Below the pieces are notes generated by a model that was not told the origin of the DNA, searched no databases, and worked only from the letters and a program-made list of their open reading frames with translations. The translations under genes were made by a program, and so were the position numbers. 64,000 bases of DNA from Novipirellula aureliae. GTDB lineage: Bacteria > Planctomycetota > Planctomycetia > Pirellulales > Pirellulaceae. Below, piece by piece: positions 43,645 to 53,662 of the stretch. The DNA lies in the NCBI RefSeq assembly GCF_007860185.1, contig NZ_SJPY01000001.1, positions 333,132 to 397,131 on the forward strand, written 5' to 3'. The number at the start of each line of letters is the position of its first letter. Within the stretch, counting starts at the first letter, position 1.

Positions 43645-46494
43645 ATGATTCGACAACTGTTCTCGACCGTTTTACTGTTGACCGTTTGCTGCCAAGTCGG
43701 CCTGACACAACCCCCACGCTCATCCGATGGCGATGGAAGTGTCCGCGTAAGCGGTGAACTGAAAATGTGGCACAAGGTGGTTCTCGATTTGAGCGGCCCG
43801 TACGCTCACGAAAAGGACGATGCGCCTAATCCGTTCACCGACATTCGAATGACGGTAACCTTCACCCACGCCGGTGGGAAACAGATCACCGTGCCCGGCT
43901 ACTTTGCTGCCGATGGAAATGCGGCCAACACGTCCGCCGATGCGGGAACGGTGTGGCGAGCATTATTCGCTCCCGATGAAGCGGGCGAGTGGACATACGA
44001 AATCTCGATGGTCCAGGGAGAAGATGCTGCTCTTGACGCCAATGCCCCATCGAAACCGCTTCTTCCCTTCGATGGCAAGCGAGGAAAGTTCCAGATCACT
44101 GACTCTGATAAACAAGGCCGCGACCTACGAGCGCACGGACGGTTGGACTATGTCCGCAAACACTACCTGCAATTCGCAGGTTCGAAAAAGTATTTTCTCA
44201 AAGTCGGAGCCGACGCACCGGAAACGCTACTCGCGTACGCTGATTTCGATAATACAATCGCTGGCAATGCCAAGAAAGCTCCCTTGAAGACGTGGTCTGC
44301 TCACGAGCAGGATTGGAAAGACGGTGACCCGACCTGGCAGAACGGTAAAGGGAAAGGCTTGATCGGAGCGGTCAACTATCTATCGGGAAAAGGTTGCAAC
44401 GCGTTCTCGTTCTTGACGTACAACGCGGGTGGCGATGGCGACAATGTGTGGCCCTTCGTCAGCCGCAATGACAAGCTGCATTATGATTGCAGTAAACTCG
44501 ACCAATGGGGGACCGTCTTCGAACATGGAACTCACAAAGGAATGCATTTGCATTTCAAAATGCAAGAGACCGAAATCGATGACAACCGAATCGGTACAGG
44601 CGGAAAAACCGGGAACGTACCCGAGTCGCTTGATGGTGGCGCGCTGGGTCGGGAACGAAAACTGTATTGCCGCGAACTGATCGCGCGGTTCGGCCACAAC
44701 TTGGCTCTGAATTGGAACCTCGGTGAAGAAAATACTCAATCGACCGATGAGCTCCAAGCGATGATTGACTACATCGTTCAAACCGATCCCTACGATCATC
44801 CCGTTGTGATCCATACCTTTCCCAATCAACAAGACAAGGTTTACAAACCGTTGTTGGGTGAGCAGTCAAAATTGACAGGCACTTCGCTACAAAACAGCAA
44901 CCTCGAATCGACTCACGCACAAACGATCAAATGGGTCGACGCCTCTGCCAAAACGGGTAAACCGTGGGTGGTAGCATTCGATGAATCGGGCAGTGCGGCT
45001 CATGGCCAATGTCCCGACCTTGGTTATCAAGGCTTCGACGGTCACGATGCGTCCGGAAAAATGATCTACACCCAGGACAAGGTTCGCAAACAAACCTTGT
45101 GGGGAACACTGATGGGTGGCGGTGCCGGGTGCGAGTATTACTTCGGTTACAAATTCGACCAAAACGACCTCCTTTGCGAGGATTGGCGAAGCCGTGACCA
45201 AAGTTGGGATTATTGCCGAATCGCAATCGGGTTCTTTCACGATCATGAAATCCCGTTTTGGGAAATGAAGAATGCGGACGCGTTGGTCGGCAATCCGGAC
45301 CATGGAACATCGGTTTACTGCTTCGCCAAACAGGATCAAGTCTATCTGGTTTATTTGCCAAACGGCGGTGAATCGAAGTTGGACTTGAGCGACGCCACGG
45401 GCTCGTTCACCGTCGCTTGGTTCAATCCGCGCGATGGTGGCGATTTGCAGGAAGGCAGTCTGACGGCGGTTGATGGCGGCGGCACGGTGTCGCTCGGAAT
45501 GCCACCCCAAGACGCCGATCAGGATTGGTTGGTCGTTCTGAAGAAGAAAGAACAAAGCCGAATCAGCCAGCGTCCTCTGAATTGGCAAAGAGTATCGACG
45601 AGCGGGAAACCCCACGCTCGCCATGAAGCGGGGTTCATCGAATGTGACGGAAAGATGTACCTGCTCGGTGGCAGACGAATCCAACCGGTCGACATCTTTG
45701 ATCCCAAAACTCAAACGTGGACGCAGGGCAAAACGCCACCCATCGAAGTTCATCACTTCCAGCCTGTCGTATGGAATCACCGCATCTACTTGGCTGGCGC
45801 GATGACCGGAAGGTACCCGCGTGAAAAGGCGATCGATCGCATTTTGATCTACGATCCCCGTATCGATGAATGGTCATGGGGACCAGAGATTCCAGCAGAT
45901 CGTCGACGCGGTGGTTCCGGTGTTGTCCTGGATGGCGATTCCTTGTACATGGCTTGCGGAATTCAAAACGGGCACTGGGATGGATGGGTGACTTGGCTTG
46001 ATCGGCTTGACTTGAAAACGGGGACTTGGGAGCGGCTCCCGGACGCTCCTCGCGCCCGCGATCACTTTCAATCCGTCCTCATTGACAACAAGATCTACGC
46101 TGCCGGTGGACGCAAAACATCGGGCGTCAGTAAACAAATCTTCGATCTCACGATTGCGGAAGTCGACATGTACGATTTAGACGCCGGAACATGGTCGACG
46201 CTTCCCGTACAAAGCAATCTGCCGACGCCGCGTGCCGGTTGCTTTGCCTTTCGCATGGGGGATGAGTTGCTTATCGCTGGTGGCGAGTCGATGCAACCGA
46301 CCGCGCACGATCAAATCGAAGCTTTCGATACCAAAACGGGCTCGTGGAGGGTGATGTCGGTCTTCTCGCAAGGTCGACACGGAACGGGGATCGGGCAGTA
46401 CGAGGACATGCTCTACACCGCAGCCGGTGCAACAAGTCAAGGTGGTCGATTGGAGCTTGACTCGACCGAAGTACTAATCCTTCCATCAAAGTGA
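43645..46494 (+). CDS. Secreted DUF5060 glycosidase-like protein with Kelch repeats
   Basis: A 949-residue exported protein. Signal peptide about 1-21; DUF5060 immunoglobulin-like domain about 30-150 ([29 protein letters not shown]); a TIM-barrel glycosidase-like region about 170-520 ([31 protein letters not shown] with likely catalytic glutamates); a small beta domain about 560-630; then about six Kelch repeats to the end ([39 protein letters not shown]). It starts 28 bp after the dehydrogenase, so it is probably in the same transcript. It could release the sugar acid from a polysaccharide. Confidence 0.75.
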   Translation: MIRQLFSTVLLLTVCCQVGLTQPPRSSDGDGSVRVSGELKMWHKVVLDLSGPYAHEKDDAPNPFTDIRMTVTFTHAGGKQITVPGYFAADGNAANTSADAGTVWRALFAPDEAGEWTYEISMVQGEDAALDANAPSKPLLPFDGKRGKFQITDSDKQGRDLRAHGRLDYVRKHYLQFAGSKKYFLKVGADAPETLLAYADFDNTIAGNAKKAPLKTWSAHEQDWKDGDPTWQNGKGKGLIGAVNYLSGKGCNAFSFLTYNAGGDGDNVWPFVSRNDKLHYDCSKLDQWGTVFEHGTHKGMHLHFKMQETEIDDNRIGTGGKTGNVPESLDGGALGRERKLYCRELIARFGHNLALNWNLGEENTQSTDELQAMIDYIVQTDPYDHPVVIHTFPNQQDKVYKPLLGEQSKLTGTSLQNSNLESTHAQTIKWVDASAKTGKPWVVAFDESGSAAHGQCPDLGYQGFDGHDASGKMIYTQDKVRKQTLWGTLMGGGAGCEYYFGYKFDQNDLLCEDWRSRDQSWDYCRIAIGFFHDHEIPFWEMKNADALVGNPDHGTSVYCFAKQDQVYLVYLPNGGESKLDLSDATGSFTVAWFNPRDGGDLQEGSLTAVDGGGTVSLGMPPQDADQDWLVVLKKKEQSRISQRPLNWQRVSTSGKPHARHEAGFIECDGKMYLLGGRRIQPVDIFDPKTQTWTQGKTPPIEVHHFQPVVWNHRIYLAGAMTGRYPREKAIDRILIYDPRIDEWSWGPEIPADRRRGGSGVVLDGDSLYMACGIQNGHWDGWVTWLDRLDLKTGTWERLPDAPRARDHFQSVLIDNKIYAAGGRKTSGVSKQIFDLTIAEVDMYDLDAGTWSTLPVQSNLPTPRAGCFAFRMGDELLIAGGESMQPTAHDQIEAFDTKTGSWRVMSVFSQGRHGTGIGQYEDMLYTAAGATSQGGRLELDSTEVLILPSK

Positions 46495-46575
46495 GCAGGG
46501 CGACACCTGCCGCAAAACCGCGTGATGGAAAGATCATGGGATAGCGGAAATACCGCGAGTCTCTACAATCCCGAT

Positions 46576-47352
46576 ATGGAAGTCATTGCATTACAATCAG
46601 GAAGTAACGGAAATTGCATCTACGTCGAAGCGGGTGGAAAGCAACTGCTTTTCGACGCTGGTATCAGCGGCGTTCAAGCCGAAAACCGGCTGGCGGAACA
46701 TGGGCGTGATATTCGTGACGTCGATGCCCTCATTATCTCGCACGACCACAGTGATCATACACGCTGCATGGGCGTTTATCATCGGAAATTCGGTCTGCCG
46801 ATTCATGTGACCGACGAAACCATCTCCGCCCTCCAGCGAAAAAATCGAACGGGACGGATCGATGACGTCCAACGATTCAAGTCAGGCAGCACTTTGAACT
46901 TTGGTCACGTGCGAGTGGAAACGATCAAGACACCGCATGATGCCGTCGACGGGGTGGCGTTTGTCGTCGACGATGGATCGAATCGCTTAGGGATACTCAC
47001 CGATTTGGGACACGTTTTTTCGGGTCTCGATTGTCTGCTGTCAACACTCGATGCCGTCATTATCGAGAGCAATTACGATACCGACATGTTGGCCAACGGA
47101 CCTTATCCCGAATCGCTCAAACGCCGTATTAGCGGTCCAGGCGGACATTTGTCTAACGCCGAATCAGCGAATCTATTGCTGCGATCAGATAATCGAACGC
47201 TGCAATGGGTTTGCATGGGCCATCTATCGGAACATAACAACGACCCAGACTTGGTCTATCAAACGCACCGCACCACCCTCGGTACGCAGTTTCCTCTCTT
47301 TGTCGCCGACCGCTACGCAGGCAAGACACTCCCGCGACTCAAACCGCGATAG
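46576..47352 (+). CDS. Metallo-beta-lactamase-fold hydrolase, YycJ/WalJ-like
   Basis: A 258-residue protein with LQSGSNGNCIYVEAGGKQLLFDAG at the start, the zinc motif SHDHSDHTRC (HxHxDH), KTPHDAVDGVAFVV, GILTDLGHV, IIESNYD and GPGGHLSNAESANLL. This pattern is the YycJ/WalJ subgroup, linked to DNA-related nuclease activity in Firmicutes. The ATG at 46576 matches the family start; an ATG at 46522 adds 18 unrelated residues. It converges with the desaturase gene. Confidence 0.85.
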   Translation: MEVIALQSGSNGNCIYVEAGGKQLLFDAGISGVQAENRLAEHGRDIRDVDALIISHDHSDHTRCMGVYHRKFGLPIHVTDETISALQRKNRTGRIDDVQRFKSGSTLNFGHVRVETIKTPHDAVDGVAFVVDDGSNRLGILTDLGHVFSGLDCLLSTLDAVIIESNYDTDMLANGPYPESLKRRISGPGGHLSNAESANLLLRSDNRTLQWVCMGHLSEHNNDPDLVYQTHRTTLGTQFPLFVADRYAGKTLPRLKPR

Positions 47353-47410
47353 CCAATGGATGGCGCTCGTGACGCTTCTTCATTTTCGCTGTACGATTCG
47401 CTGTCTGTCG

Positions 47411-47463
47411 TATGCTTCGCTGGTTCGTCGTACGCTTCGCTGGTTCGCTGTACGCTTCGCTGG
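47411..47463. repeat. 20-bp tandem repeat, three copies
   Basis: TACGCTTCGCTGGTTCGCTG-type units at 47411, 47431 and 47451, the last shortened. They lie between the convergent MBL and desaturase genes, ending 8 bp from the desaturase stop codon. Confidence 0.75.
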
Positions 47464-47471
47464 CAAGCGTG

Positions 47472-48482
47472 TCAGCTTTCCTTCTCAACGTCAGCGACCT
47501 GTTCCGTCTTGGGACGGACCACATCGGTGGCCAAACCGACCCATTCGAGAAACTGAATCACTCGCCACGACATGTCAAATTCGTACCAATGATGGCCGTG
47601 CGAGGCGGCACGTGGCTGAGCATGATGATTGTTGTGCCATCCTTCGCCGTGACTGATCAGAGCCACCAACCAATTGTTGCGGCTGTTATCACGCGTCTCA
47701 TAATTGCGATAGCCAAACACGTGCGAGAGAGAATTGACTGCCCATGTACCGTGGAGCACAAACACCGTGCGGACGGCAACCGCCCAGACAAACCAACTAT
47801 ACGAATAGCGAACCGCTTCCGCAGCGATGCCACCGCTGACGGCAAATCCAAATAAGGCTCCCATCAGGCTAATCAAAACGGCATGGGCGACAAAGACAAA
47901 GAACCACCCGCCTCGACGTTCGAGTCGCAAATAGAACGGATCACGCAATAAATCACGCACATATCGCTCGTAATGACTGGTTCGATCCAAATCTCGGTGG
48001 CGGCAAACGACCCATCCGACATGGCCCCATAGAAAATTTGCTAGCGGCGTGTGGGGATCCGGTTGGTGGTCGCTGTGTTGATGATGCATGCGGTGAATCG
48101 CAACCCACCGAGCGGGGCTATCCTGCAAATTACACATGCCTAATATCGCCAAGCCATGCTCGAGCCATTTCGGGCAATGGAAGCCGCGATGAGTCAACAA
48201 ACGATGGTAGCCTATCGTGATGCCCATCATGCCGAAGACGAAATGGCCAAGTACTGCTAAAATCAGGCCCGACCAAGTAAACAGATAGCCAAACGAAAAG
48301 GGTAGAAACGCCAACAAAGCAATGAGATGAACGGTCGACAATACGATCACGTATTGCCAAAGAATCTTTAATGGCTGAGTCGCTTCAGGCAGAGGTAAGC
48401 GCTGTGGGTCGACCCCCTCGGTTGGTAGGTTGGTCGATTCGTCCGTTTCAGGCTGCGACAAGGGAGAGTCGGTGATGGACAA
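47472..48482 (-). CDS. Membrane fatty-acid desaturase
   Basis: A 336-residue di-iron acyl desaturase of the delta-9 type. The three histidine boxes are present: GYHRLLTHRGF (HxxxxH), HRMHHQHSD (HxxHH) and GEGWHNNHHA (HxxHH). Four membrane helices flank them. The N-terminal 35 residues are hydrophilic. It would insert a double bond in an acyl chain, using an electron donor not encoded nearby. Single gene, transcribed toward the MBL gene. Confidence 0.9.
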   Translation of the reverse strand: MSITDSPLSQPETDESTNLPTEGVDPQRLPLPEATQPLKILWQYVIVLSTVHLIALLAFLPFSFGYLFTWSGLILAVLGHFVFGMMGITIGYHRLLTHRGFHCPKWLEHGLAILGMCNLQDSPARWVAIHRMHHQHSDHQPDPHTPLANFLWGHVGWVVCRHRDLDRTSHYERYVRDLLRDPFYLRLERRGGWFFVFVAHAVLISLMGALFGFAVSGGIAAEAVRYSYSWFVWAVAVRTVFVLHGTWAVNSLSHVFGYRNYETRDNSRNNWLVALISHGEGWHNNHHAQPRAASHGHHWYEFDMSWRVIQFLEWVGLATDVVRPKTEQVADVEKES

Positions 48483-48614
48483 GACAGCATCTCGAAAGAG
48501 TGGAGTATAAGGTAAGCTTCAGGCTTGCGATGGGAAGATCTGTAAGCTGGAAGCTTACGCCACTTTAGGTATTTTCTGCTAGCGAATAAACCGGAAAGTG
48601 GCCAAAATCCCAAC

Positions 48615-48644
48615 AAAAAAGCCGATCCAAGGGTTCGGATCGGC
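48615..48644 (-). terminator. Rho-independent terminator of the small basic protein gene
   Basis: Perfect 8-bp stem GCCGATCC/GGATCGGC with an 8-base loop, followed on the minus strand by six T. It starts 37 bp after the stop codon at 48681. Confidence 0.9.
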
Positions 48645-48680
48645 TGTTTCGATGGATGTTGTAAACGAAGAAAACGTAGC

Positions 48681-48884
48681 CTACTTGGCGTCGTCTTCCT
48701 TCTTCACTTTCTTCTTTCGCTTCAGCGAAACCTTCGGCACGCGAGTTTTCGCCATACCGACGATGTTTGCTTCGGGGTCGAAACGGTCGATTTCCTTCAG
48801 CCGTGCAATTCGCTCGGCACGGGTCAGCACGTTTCGCGTCTTGATTGCCCCAGCTTGAACTTTGAGGCTGCGATCCATGGTCAT
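48681..48884 (-). CDS. Planctomycete small basic protein
   Basis: A 67-residue, lysine- and arginine-rich protein: MDRSLKVQAGAIKTRNVLTR then AERIARLKEIDRFD, ending with a very basic KVSLKRKKKVKKEDDAK. This pattern matches the short 'small basic protein' family found in planctomycetes, of unknown function, possibly nucleic-acid or ribosome associated. The ATG at 48884 or at 48878 may be used. It has its own terminator. Confidence 0.75.
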   Translation of the reverse strand: MTMDRSLKVQAGAIKTRNVLTRAERIARLKEIDRFDPEANIVGMAKTRVPKVSLKRKKKVKKEDDAK

Positions 48885-49259
48885 ATTAAAGCTCGGTCGG
48901 TCAAATTCGAGTGATGAACAATTTTCAAGCCCGCTTTTCGGATTGGGGCACTATTTGGAACACGAAAAATAACGAATCGACCCGGGTTTGGCAAGATTGC
49001 GTTTCCATTTTCACCCCTCAAAACCAAATATTACGCGTTTTGTTGGTTTTTTGAGGCTTCGCCGTTTGCGTTTCGATGCCGATACGTGACAATCTGGGTG
49101 CATTCGATTCCCGTTCGGGCTTGCCCCAACGGGATCACAATATTCTTGCTAGCTATCAGTTGTCGCTCCGGCTCGGGCAAGCCCGGCGGAAGTAGGATCA
49201 GTCAGATACACGCTGCTCTGATTCGCGAGCTCAGCCTCTAACTTTGAAGGAAATTTCGT
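48885..49259. other. Gene-free spacer with inverted repeat
   Basis: About 375 bp between the divergent small basic protein and antiporter genes. It holds an 11-bp inverted pair CGGGCTTGCCC (49116-49126) and GGGCAAGCCCG (49175-49185), 48 bp apart, and an AT-rich tract around 48950-49060. Promoters for both genes should lie here; none is clear enough to call. Confidence 0.5.
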
Positions 49260-50369
49260 TTGAACGAGTGGTTTTTCGTTATCGGCCAAATCGGTTTAGG
49301 CTTGGTATTGTTGGTAGCCGGCGGTGAATTTCTCGTTCGTGGCGCGGTGGCGCTCGCATCGGCACTACACATTTCACCCTTGGTGATCGGATTGACCGTC
49401 GTCGCATTTGGCACTAGCGCCCCCGAATTGGGGGTAAGTTTACAGGCCGCATTCGCCGGCAGCGCCGATGTAGCAATTGGCAACGTCGTCGGCAGCAATA
49501 TCATCAACACACTGTTCGTCCTCGGGGCAGCCGCTCTTGTCACGCCGCTGATCGTTTCGAGTCAACTCATTCGCTTGGATGTCCCGATCATGATCGCGGC
49601 CTCCGGTTTACTTTGGTGGATGTCGTCGGACGGCTCGATTTCCCAAATCGAAGGGATCACTCTCTTCACGATTTTGATCGTCTATATTGTCTATTGTATT
49701 CGTAAAAGTCGAAGTGAATCGAAGCAGGTTCAAGAGGAGTACATTCGCCAATACGGCGAACCGGAGGTCGCTGCTGAATCGCCCGCCCGGCTTTCGACCT
49801 TTCTGAAGAATTTTGGATACTTGCTCGCCGGACTCCTTCTGCTCGGCCTCGGTTCCAATTGGTTGGTCGACGGAGCAACAAAAATCGCAACGTCCCTTGG
49901 CATTAGCCAATTGGTGATTGGTTTGACAGTGGTGGCCATCGGTACGTCGCTACCGGAAGTGGTGACGTCGATCGTTGCCAGTTACCGAGGCGAGCGAGAC
50001 ATCGCGGTCGGCAATGTGGTCGGCAGTAACCTGTTCAATATTTTGTGCGTTCTCGGTTTGACGGCGACCGTCTCACCAGCGGGAATTAGCATTGCTGCAA
50101 CCGCCATCCACTTTGACATCCCGGTGATGTTTGCCGTATCCGTCATCTGCATGCCGATTTTCATGAGTGGCCATTTGATTGACCGAATGGAAGGAGCGTT
50201 GTTTTTGATGTACTACGCCGCCTACAACACGTTCATCGTGATGACGGCCAAGAGTCCCTTTGCGGCCAATCAATACACGCGCATTTTGTTCTGGGTTGTC
50301 TTACCGCTGACGATCTTGCCAATCGTCGTTTCGATTGTCACCGTTCGGATTCAAAAGAGTAGAACGTAG
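49260..50369 (+). CDS. CaCA-family calcium/sodium antiporter (YrbG-like)
   Basis: A 369-residue membrane protein with two homologous halves of five helices each. Each half has the alpha-repeat signature: VVAFGTSAPELGVSLQAAF with GNVVGSNIINTLFVLG, and VVAIGTSLPEVVTSIVAS with GNVVGSNLFNILCVLG. The central cytoplasmic loop (about 140-185) is hydrophilic. It exports Ca2+ in exchange for Na+ or H+. TTG at 49260 is the start, supported by GAAGGA at 49245-49250. Confidence 0.9.
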   Translation: MNEWFFVIGQIGLGLVLLVAGGEFLVRGAVALASALHISPLVIGLTVVAFGTSAPELGVSLQAAFAGSADVAIGNVVGSNIINTLFVLGAAALVTPLIVSSQLIRLDVPIMIAASGLLWWMSSDGSISQIEGITLFTILIVYIVYCIRKSRSESKQVQEEYIRQYGEPEVAAESPARLSTFLKNFGYLLAGLLLLGLGSNWLVDGATKIATSLGISQLVIGLTVVAIGTSLPEVVTSIVASYRGERDIAVGNVVGSNLFNILCVLGLTATVSPAGISIAATAIHFDIPVMFAVSVICMPIFMSGHLIDRMEGALFLMYYAAYNTFIVMTAKSPFAANQYTRILFWVVLPLTILPIVVSIVTVRIQKSRT

Positions 50370-50383
50370 GCTACCTTACAACC

Positions 50384-50890
50384 TTAGGCTGCGTCGTTAA
50401 ACAGTCGTCCGCCACCAGTTTGCTCCGGTTGTTTTTGTCCATACGCATTCGAAGATGCCCGATAAGTCGGCGGCGTGTCCGTTCCCGACAACATGCGAAC
50501 CACATCGGACGTGTAGGATGCTAAATGGAATTGGCAAACAAATAGCGATAACGCACGCTGATGAGATATCGCAACGGCTTCAGAAACCCGTTTCGCTCGC
50601 GATGCCAATGCGTTGTCTCGGTCTCGATGGGGCGCATGAAGCTTCTCAAGTAAAGTCGTGCCATAGGGTGGTGCCTCTGCATCAAGCAACAGAGACTCAC
50701 GCTCGGCGACCAAGGTTTCGAGCTCTCCGACCGCTTCGATCAATTCGCCGCTTCGAGCCGTCACATCGGAATGGTCCAGCGCCGCCGTCGAGACCGTTGA
50801 CTTTGATAAGATCCTTTCGATCGAGTCCGCGACTCGTTCGAGTCGGTCAACATAGTCTCTCACTCTTTGATGCCAAATTGGATGTGTCAT
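50384..50890 (-). CDS. flgN: FlgN-like flagellar export chaperone
   Basis: A 168-residue, mostly helical protein with long heptad-like stretches (VRDYVDRLERVADSIERIL, GELIEAVGELETLVAERESLLL), the FlgN fold that chaperones the hook-filament junction proteins FlgK and FlgL. The family is poorly conserved; position directly behind flgJ in the flagellar operon is the main support. The C-terminus is polar and probably disordered. flgK and flgL do not follow; a converging antiporter gene does. Confidence 0.6.
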   Translation of the reverse strand: MTHPIWHQRVRDYVDRLERVADSIERILSKSTVSTAALDHSDVTARSGELIEAVGELETLVAERESLLLDAEAPPYGTTLLEKLHAPHRDRDNALASRAKRVSEAVAISHQRALSLFVCQFHLASYTSDVVRMLSGTDTPPTYRASSNAYGQKQPEQTGGGRLFNDAA

Positions 50891-50893
50891 GAG

Positions 50894-51229
50894 TTACCCT
50901 GCTTTGCGACTGAGCTGGAATAGATCGAACATCGGGTCGGCAATTTCGCTGGCAGACGATTCGGTCAAATCTTCGACGATCAATTGATCAAGCTGTTTTT
51001 GAAAAACTTCCTCCGTTCTTCCACCGTGCATGTAAGCCGGCTTACCAACCGTTTTTCGCATCGATGCCAACATACTGCCAAACATCGTTTCACCAACAAA
51101 CTTGGTGAACGCTTCTTTGGTCTCGTTTTCAGGCTTTGCCGCGACGTTCTCCGACAAGGAACTTGACAACGGACTCTGCTCCCACTTCGACCCCAATGTA
51201 TCGAACGAAGAAGATGATTGAATATTCAT
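50894..51229 (-). CDS. flgJ: FlgJ-like rod-binding protein
   Basis: A 111-residue protein matching the N-terminal rod-binding domain of FlgJ: AFTKFVGETMFGSMLASMRKT, then the glycine-containing GGRTEEVFQKQLDQLIVEDL. The muramidase domain of enterobacterial FlgJ is absent, as in many other bacteria. It starts just beyond the 39-bp repeat array and ends 3 bp before flgN. It should cap the growing rod in the periplasm. Confidence 0.75.
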   Translation of the reverse strand: MNIQSSSSFDTLGSKWEQSPLSSSLSENVAAKPENETKEAFTKFVGETMFGSMLASMRKTVGKPAYMHGGRTEEVFQKQLDQLIVEDLTESSASEIADPMFDLFQLSRKAG

Positions 51230-51242
51230 TTTTTTCCTTTAG

Positions 51243-51610
51243 TAGCAGCGTCTCTCCGAGACGCTCAAAAATCCGGCGTCTCGGAGAGACGCCGCTACGA
51301 TGCCAATCAATACGGCGGCTCGGAGAGACGCCGCTACGATGCCAATCAACCCGGCGGCTCGGAGAGACGCCGCTACGATGCCAAACAATCCGGCGGCTCG
51401 GAGAGACGCCGCTACGATGCCAAACAACCCGGCGGCTCGGAGAGACGCCGCTACGATGCCAATCAATACGGCGGCTCGGAGAGACGCCGCTACGGTGCCA
51501 ATCAATCCGGCGGCTCGGAGAGACGCCGCTACGATGCCAATCAACCCGGCGGCTCGGAGAGACGCCGCTACGGTGCCAAACAATCCGGCGTCTCGGAGAG
51601 ACGCCGCTAC
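51243..51610. repeat. 39-bp palindromic tandem array in the flagellar operon
   Basis: Nine copies (the last partial) of a 39-bp unit from 51275 to 51610, preceded by one inverted copy at 51243-51265. Each unit has the hairpin GGCGTCTCGGAGAGACGCC or the variant GGCGGCTCGGAGAGACGCC, then CGCTACGATGCCAATCAA with small changes. The array fills the whole flgI-flgJ spacer (51230-51620). As 39 is a multiple of three, long frames (13-residue repeats such as GGSERRRYDANQP) appear on both strands; I do not regard them as genes. Confidence 0.95.
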
Positions 51611-51620
51611 TGAATGGCGA

Positions 51621-52736
51621 CTATTCGAAGACAACTTCACCAAACAAGTCGCCTTTGCGTTTGAGTGTCTTGATGATCGCAATCAGATCGGATGTTGGAA
51701 CGTCAAGTGCATTGAGTGCGTCAGCCAAGTTTTTGAGTTTAGCATTGTCGTGTTCGTTCACCTTGTCGTGGACTCCGACGAAGCCTGCCACACCACCTGC
51801 TTCAATCCGCAGATTTCGGTGAGTCACCAAGACCGGTGCAACTTCGACGTCTTTGCCAATAACCACAATCCCTTCGCGTTCATTGATAACGACCCGTGAT
51901 GAATGGCTAGCCAATTGGATCGGTAAGTTAAGTAGCAGTGCAATGAATTTGATCGGATTGTCTCGGTAGATCGAAGGAATTTGGACTCGGACATGCAGTT
52001 GATCGATCGCTTGAGCACGACCCCGCGAGGCATCTTGCGTTGATTGGGTTTGAAAACCAGCAGAATCACCAAGCGTTAACGCGGACAAACTATTGATTTC
52101 ATCCTCAATACGCTGCGTGTTGTCGAAGCTAGCGAAATCTCGGTCGAGCACGAGAGTGATCATTCCATCGTCGTGAAAGGCAGCTGGCACAGACGCTTCC
52201 ATCTTTCCGCCCCCCTGGATCGTTGCACTCGTCAGGTTTCCATCGTCACTAAGCCGCATCGCGCCTTGCGCGATTGCATACACGGTCGGATTATCGGCTC
52301 GCGGACCAAGCAGTGGTGTCATCATCAAGTAGCCGCCTTCGAGACTTTTGGCGTTGATCGCATTGACCGTTACATCAATCAAGTCCCCCGACTGTGCTCC
52401 AACCGCGGGAAGCTTGGCAGTGACAAAAACCATGGCAACGTTTTTTGCGTCTCCGATATCCTTGACATCCAATTGCCCCAGCGAGTCAACCGACATGGGT
52501 CCACCCATTAATTGCATCATCCGCGACAACGCTCGAGCCGTCGGTGCAGCATCACTGTCACCCGTCCCCTTGAGACCAACGACCAAACCGAGCCCTTGCA
52601 GCGAGTTCGTCTCTTGACCTTTTAGTCGGCACATGTCGCCAAGTTTCAGACTAGCCGCGTTGGTCGATTGGAATGCGGCCATCGCAAACGCAACCGTCAA
52701 AATGGATTTGGTAATCGACGAGAAATACGTATTCAT
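51621..52736 (-). CDS. flgI: Flagellar P-ring protein
   Basis: A 371-residue exported protein forming the ring around the rod in the peptidoglycan layer. Signal peptide about 1-27 (ending STNAAS), then LKDMC-type start LKLGDMCRLKGQETNSLQGL, GLVVGLKGTGDSDAAPTARAL, DVTVNAINAKSLEGGYLMMTPL, and VVINEREGIVVIGKDVEVAPV. Length and motifs agree with FlgI. The repeat array follows its stop by 10 bp. Confidence 0.94.
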   Translation of the reverse strand: MNTYFSSITKSILTVAFAMAAFQSTNAASLKLGDMCRLKGQETNSLQGLGLVVGLKGTGDSDAAPTARALSRMMQLMGGPMSVDSLGQLDVKDIGDAKNVAMVFVTAKLPAVGAQSGDLIDVTVNAINAKSLEGGYLMMTPLLGPRADNPTVYAIAQGAMRLSDDGNLTSATIQGGGKMEASVPAAFHDDGMITLVLDRDFASFDNTQRIEDEINSLSALTLGDSAGFQTQSTQDASRGRAQAIDQLHVRVQIPSIYRDNPIKFIALLLNLPIQLASHSSRVVINEREGIVVIGKDVEVAPVLVTHRNLRIEAGGVAGFVGVHDKVNEHDNAKLKNLADALNALDVPTSDLIAIIKTLKRKGDLFGEVVFE

Positions 52737-52808
52737 GAAATTCTTTTTGGGCGGCGAAGCTGCGAAAGGTAGTGGATCGAGTCAAGAACCTTGCAGTACG
52801 AACATCAA

Positions 52809-53588
52809 TCAAAATGGTTGGACACGGTCGAACCAACGGCTGAACCATCCGCGTTTGTATCCGTCACGCAGATGCCCTTGATCCTCTTTACGAATCTCGA
52901 GATCGATTACGTCGCGGCTCAATACAACATTATCAGGTGCGATGTCCTGCGCTCGGCAGATCCCGGAGAGCGAGGTTTCCCAAAGGTTATCATTGACTCG
53001 AATCGTTTTTCGGGCTTCAAGAACCAAGTTTCCATTCGGGCGAATATCGACAATCGTTGCAGCGATATTAAACGACATCGATTCACGTGATTCGACAGAC
53101 GCCTCGGCACGATATTGGTTATTCGACTCCGCCGCAACGGTCGGGTCGCCTTCCTCCTGTGGGTCTGGGATGACACGGAAATTGTCGAGCCGGATCCAAT
53201 CGCTCACTAATGCTTCGTACAATGTTTGCTTGCGACTGTCAGCGGCTCCCTCGGCCATCATTCGAGTGATCTCGTCTACACGAATCGCGATGATATCGTT
53301 TTTCTGAAATCGACGAAGTGGTGGCGGTGGCTGATAGGTCCAACTCACACCACTTAACATCGCTGCGTTCGAAGCGGCAGGATTGCCCTGGTTATAGGGA
53401 TTGCCTTGAATCGGCTGTGCACTTGAAGGCTGTGCCAGCGGCGATAGCGATTGACCCTGAGGCAACGGCTGACGCAGCAGTGAACTGTCCTGACCATGGA
53501 CGCTCGTCGCTATCGCCAGCATTCCCATACCGATCATGACGATCTGTTTTGCGACGCCGTTTCGGATGTTGAGGCTCTTTCGTTTCAT
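52809..53588 (-). CDS. flgH: Flagellar L-ring protein
   Basis: A 259-residue outer-membrane ring protein: basic start and hydrophobic segment (QIVMIGMGMLAIATSVHG), a Q/P-rich linker, SWTYQPPPPLRRFQKNDIIAIRVDE, and the conserved end IVDIRPNGNLVLEARKTIRV, LSGICRAQDIAPDNVVLSRDV. No lipobox is seen at the expected place, unlike proteobacterial FlgH. The ATG at 53588 is chosen; a start at 53609 would fall within the 17-bp repeats. Confidence 0.88.
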   Translation of the reverse strand: MKRKSLNIRNGVAKQIVMIGMGMLAIATSVHGQDSSLLRQPLPQGQSLSPLAQPSSAQPIQGNPYNQGNPAASNAAMLSGVSWTYQPPPPLRRFQKNDIIAIRVDEITRMMAEGAADSRKQTLYEALVSDWIRLDNFRVIPDPQEEGDPTVAAESNNQYRAEASVESRESMSFNIAATIVDIRPNGNLVLEARKTIRVNDNLWETSLSGICRAQDIAPDNVVLSRDVIDLEIRKEDQGHLRDGYKRGWFSRWFDRVQPF

Positions 53589-53595
53589 TGTTTGC

Positions 53596-53662
53596 GTTAC
53601 CGAGTACATTGCGTTACCGAGTACATTGCTTTACCGAGTACGGGGCTTTACCGAGTACGGGG
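53596..53662. repeat. 17-bp tandem repeat, four copies, at the flgA-flgH junction
   Basis: Units at 53596, 53613, 53630 and 53647 (GTTACCGAGTACATTGC twice, TTTACCGAGTACGGGGC twice). The flgA stop codon (53648-53650) lies in the fourth unit, and the others fill the space up to flgH. Confidence 0.85.

Noticed and set aside
51275-51610. CRISPR array
   Set aside because: Units are contiguous 39-bp copies without unique spacers and no cas gene is near.
51218-51822. Long open frames on both strands with 13-residue repeats (SERRRYDANQ type)
   Set aside because: They are produced by the 39-bp tandem array, whose period is a multiple of three; no ribosome site or unique protein sequence supports a gene.
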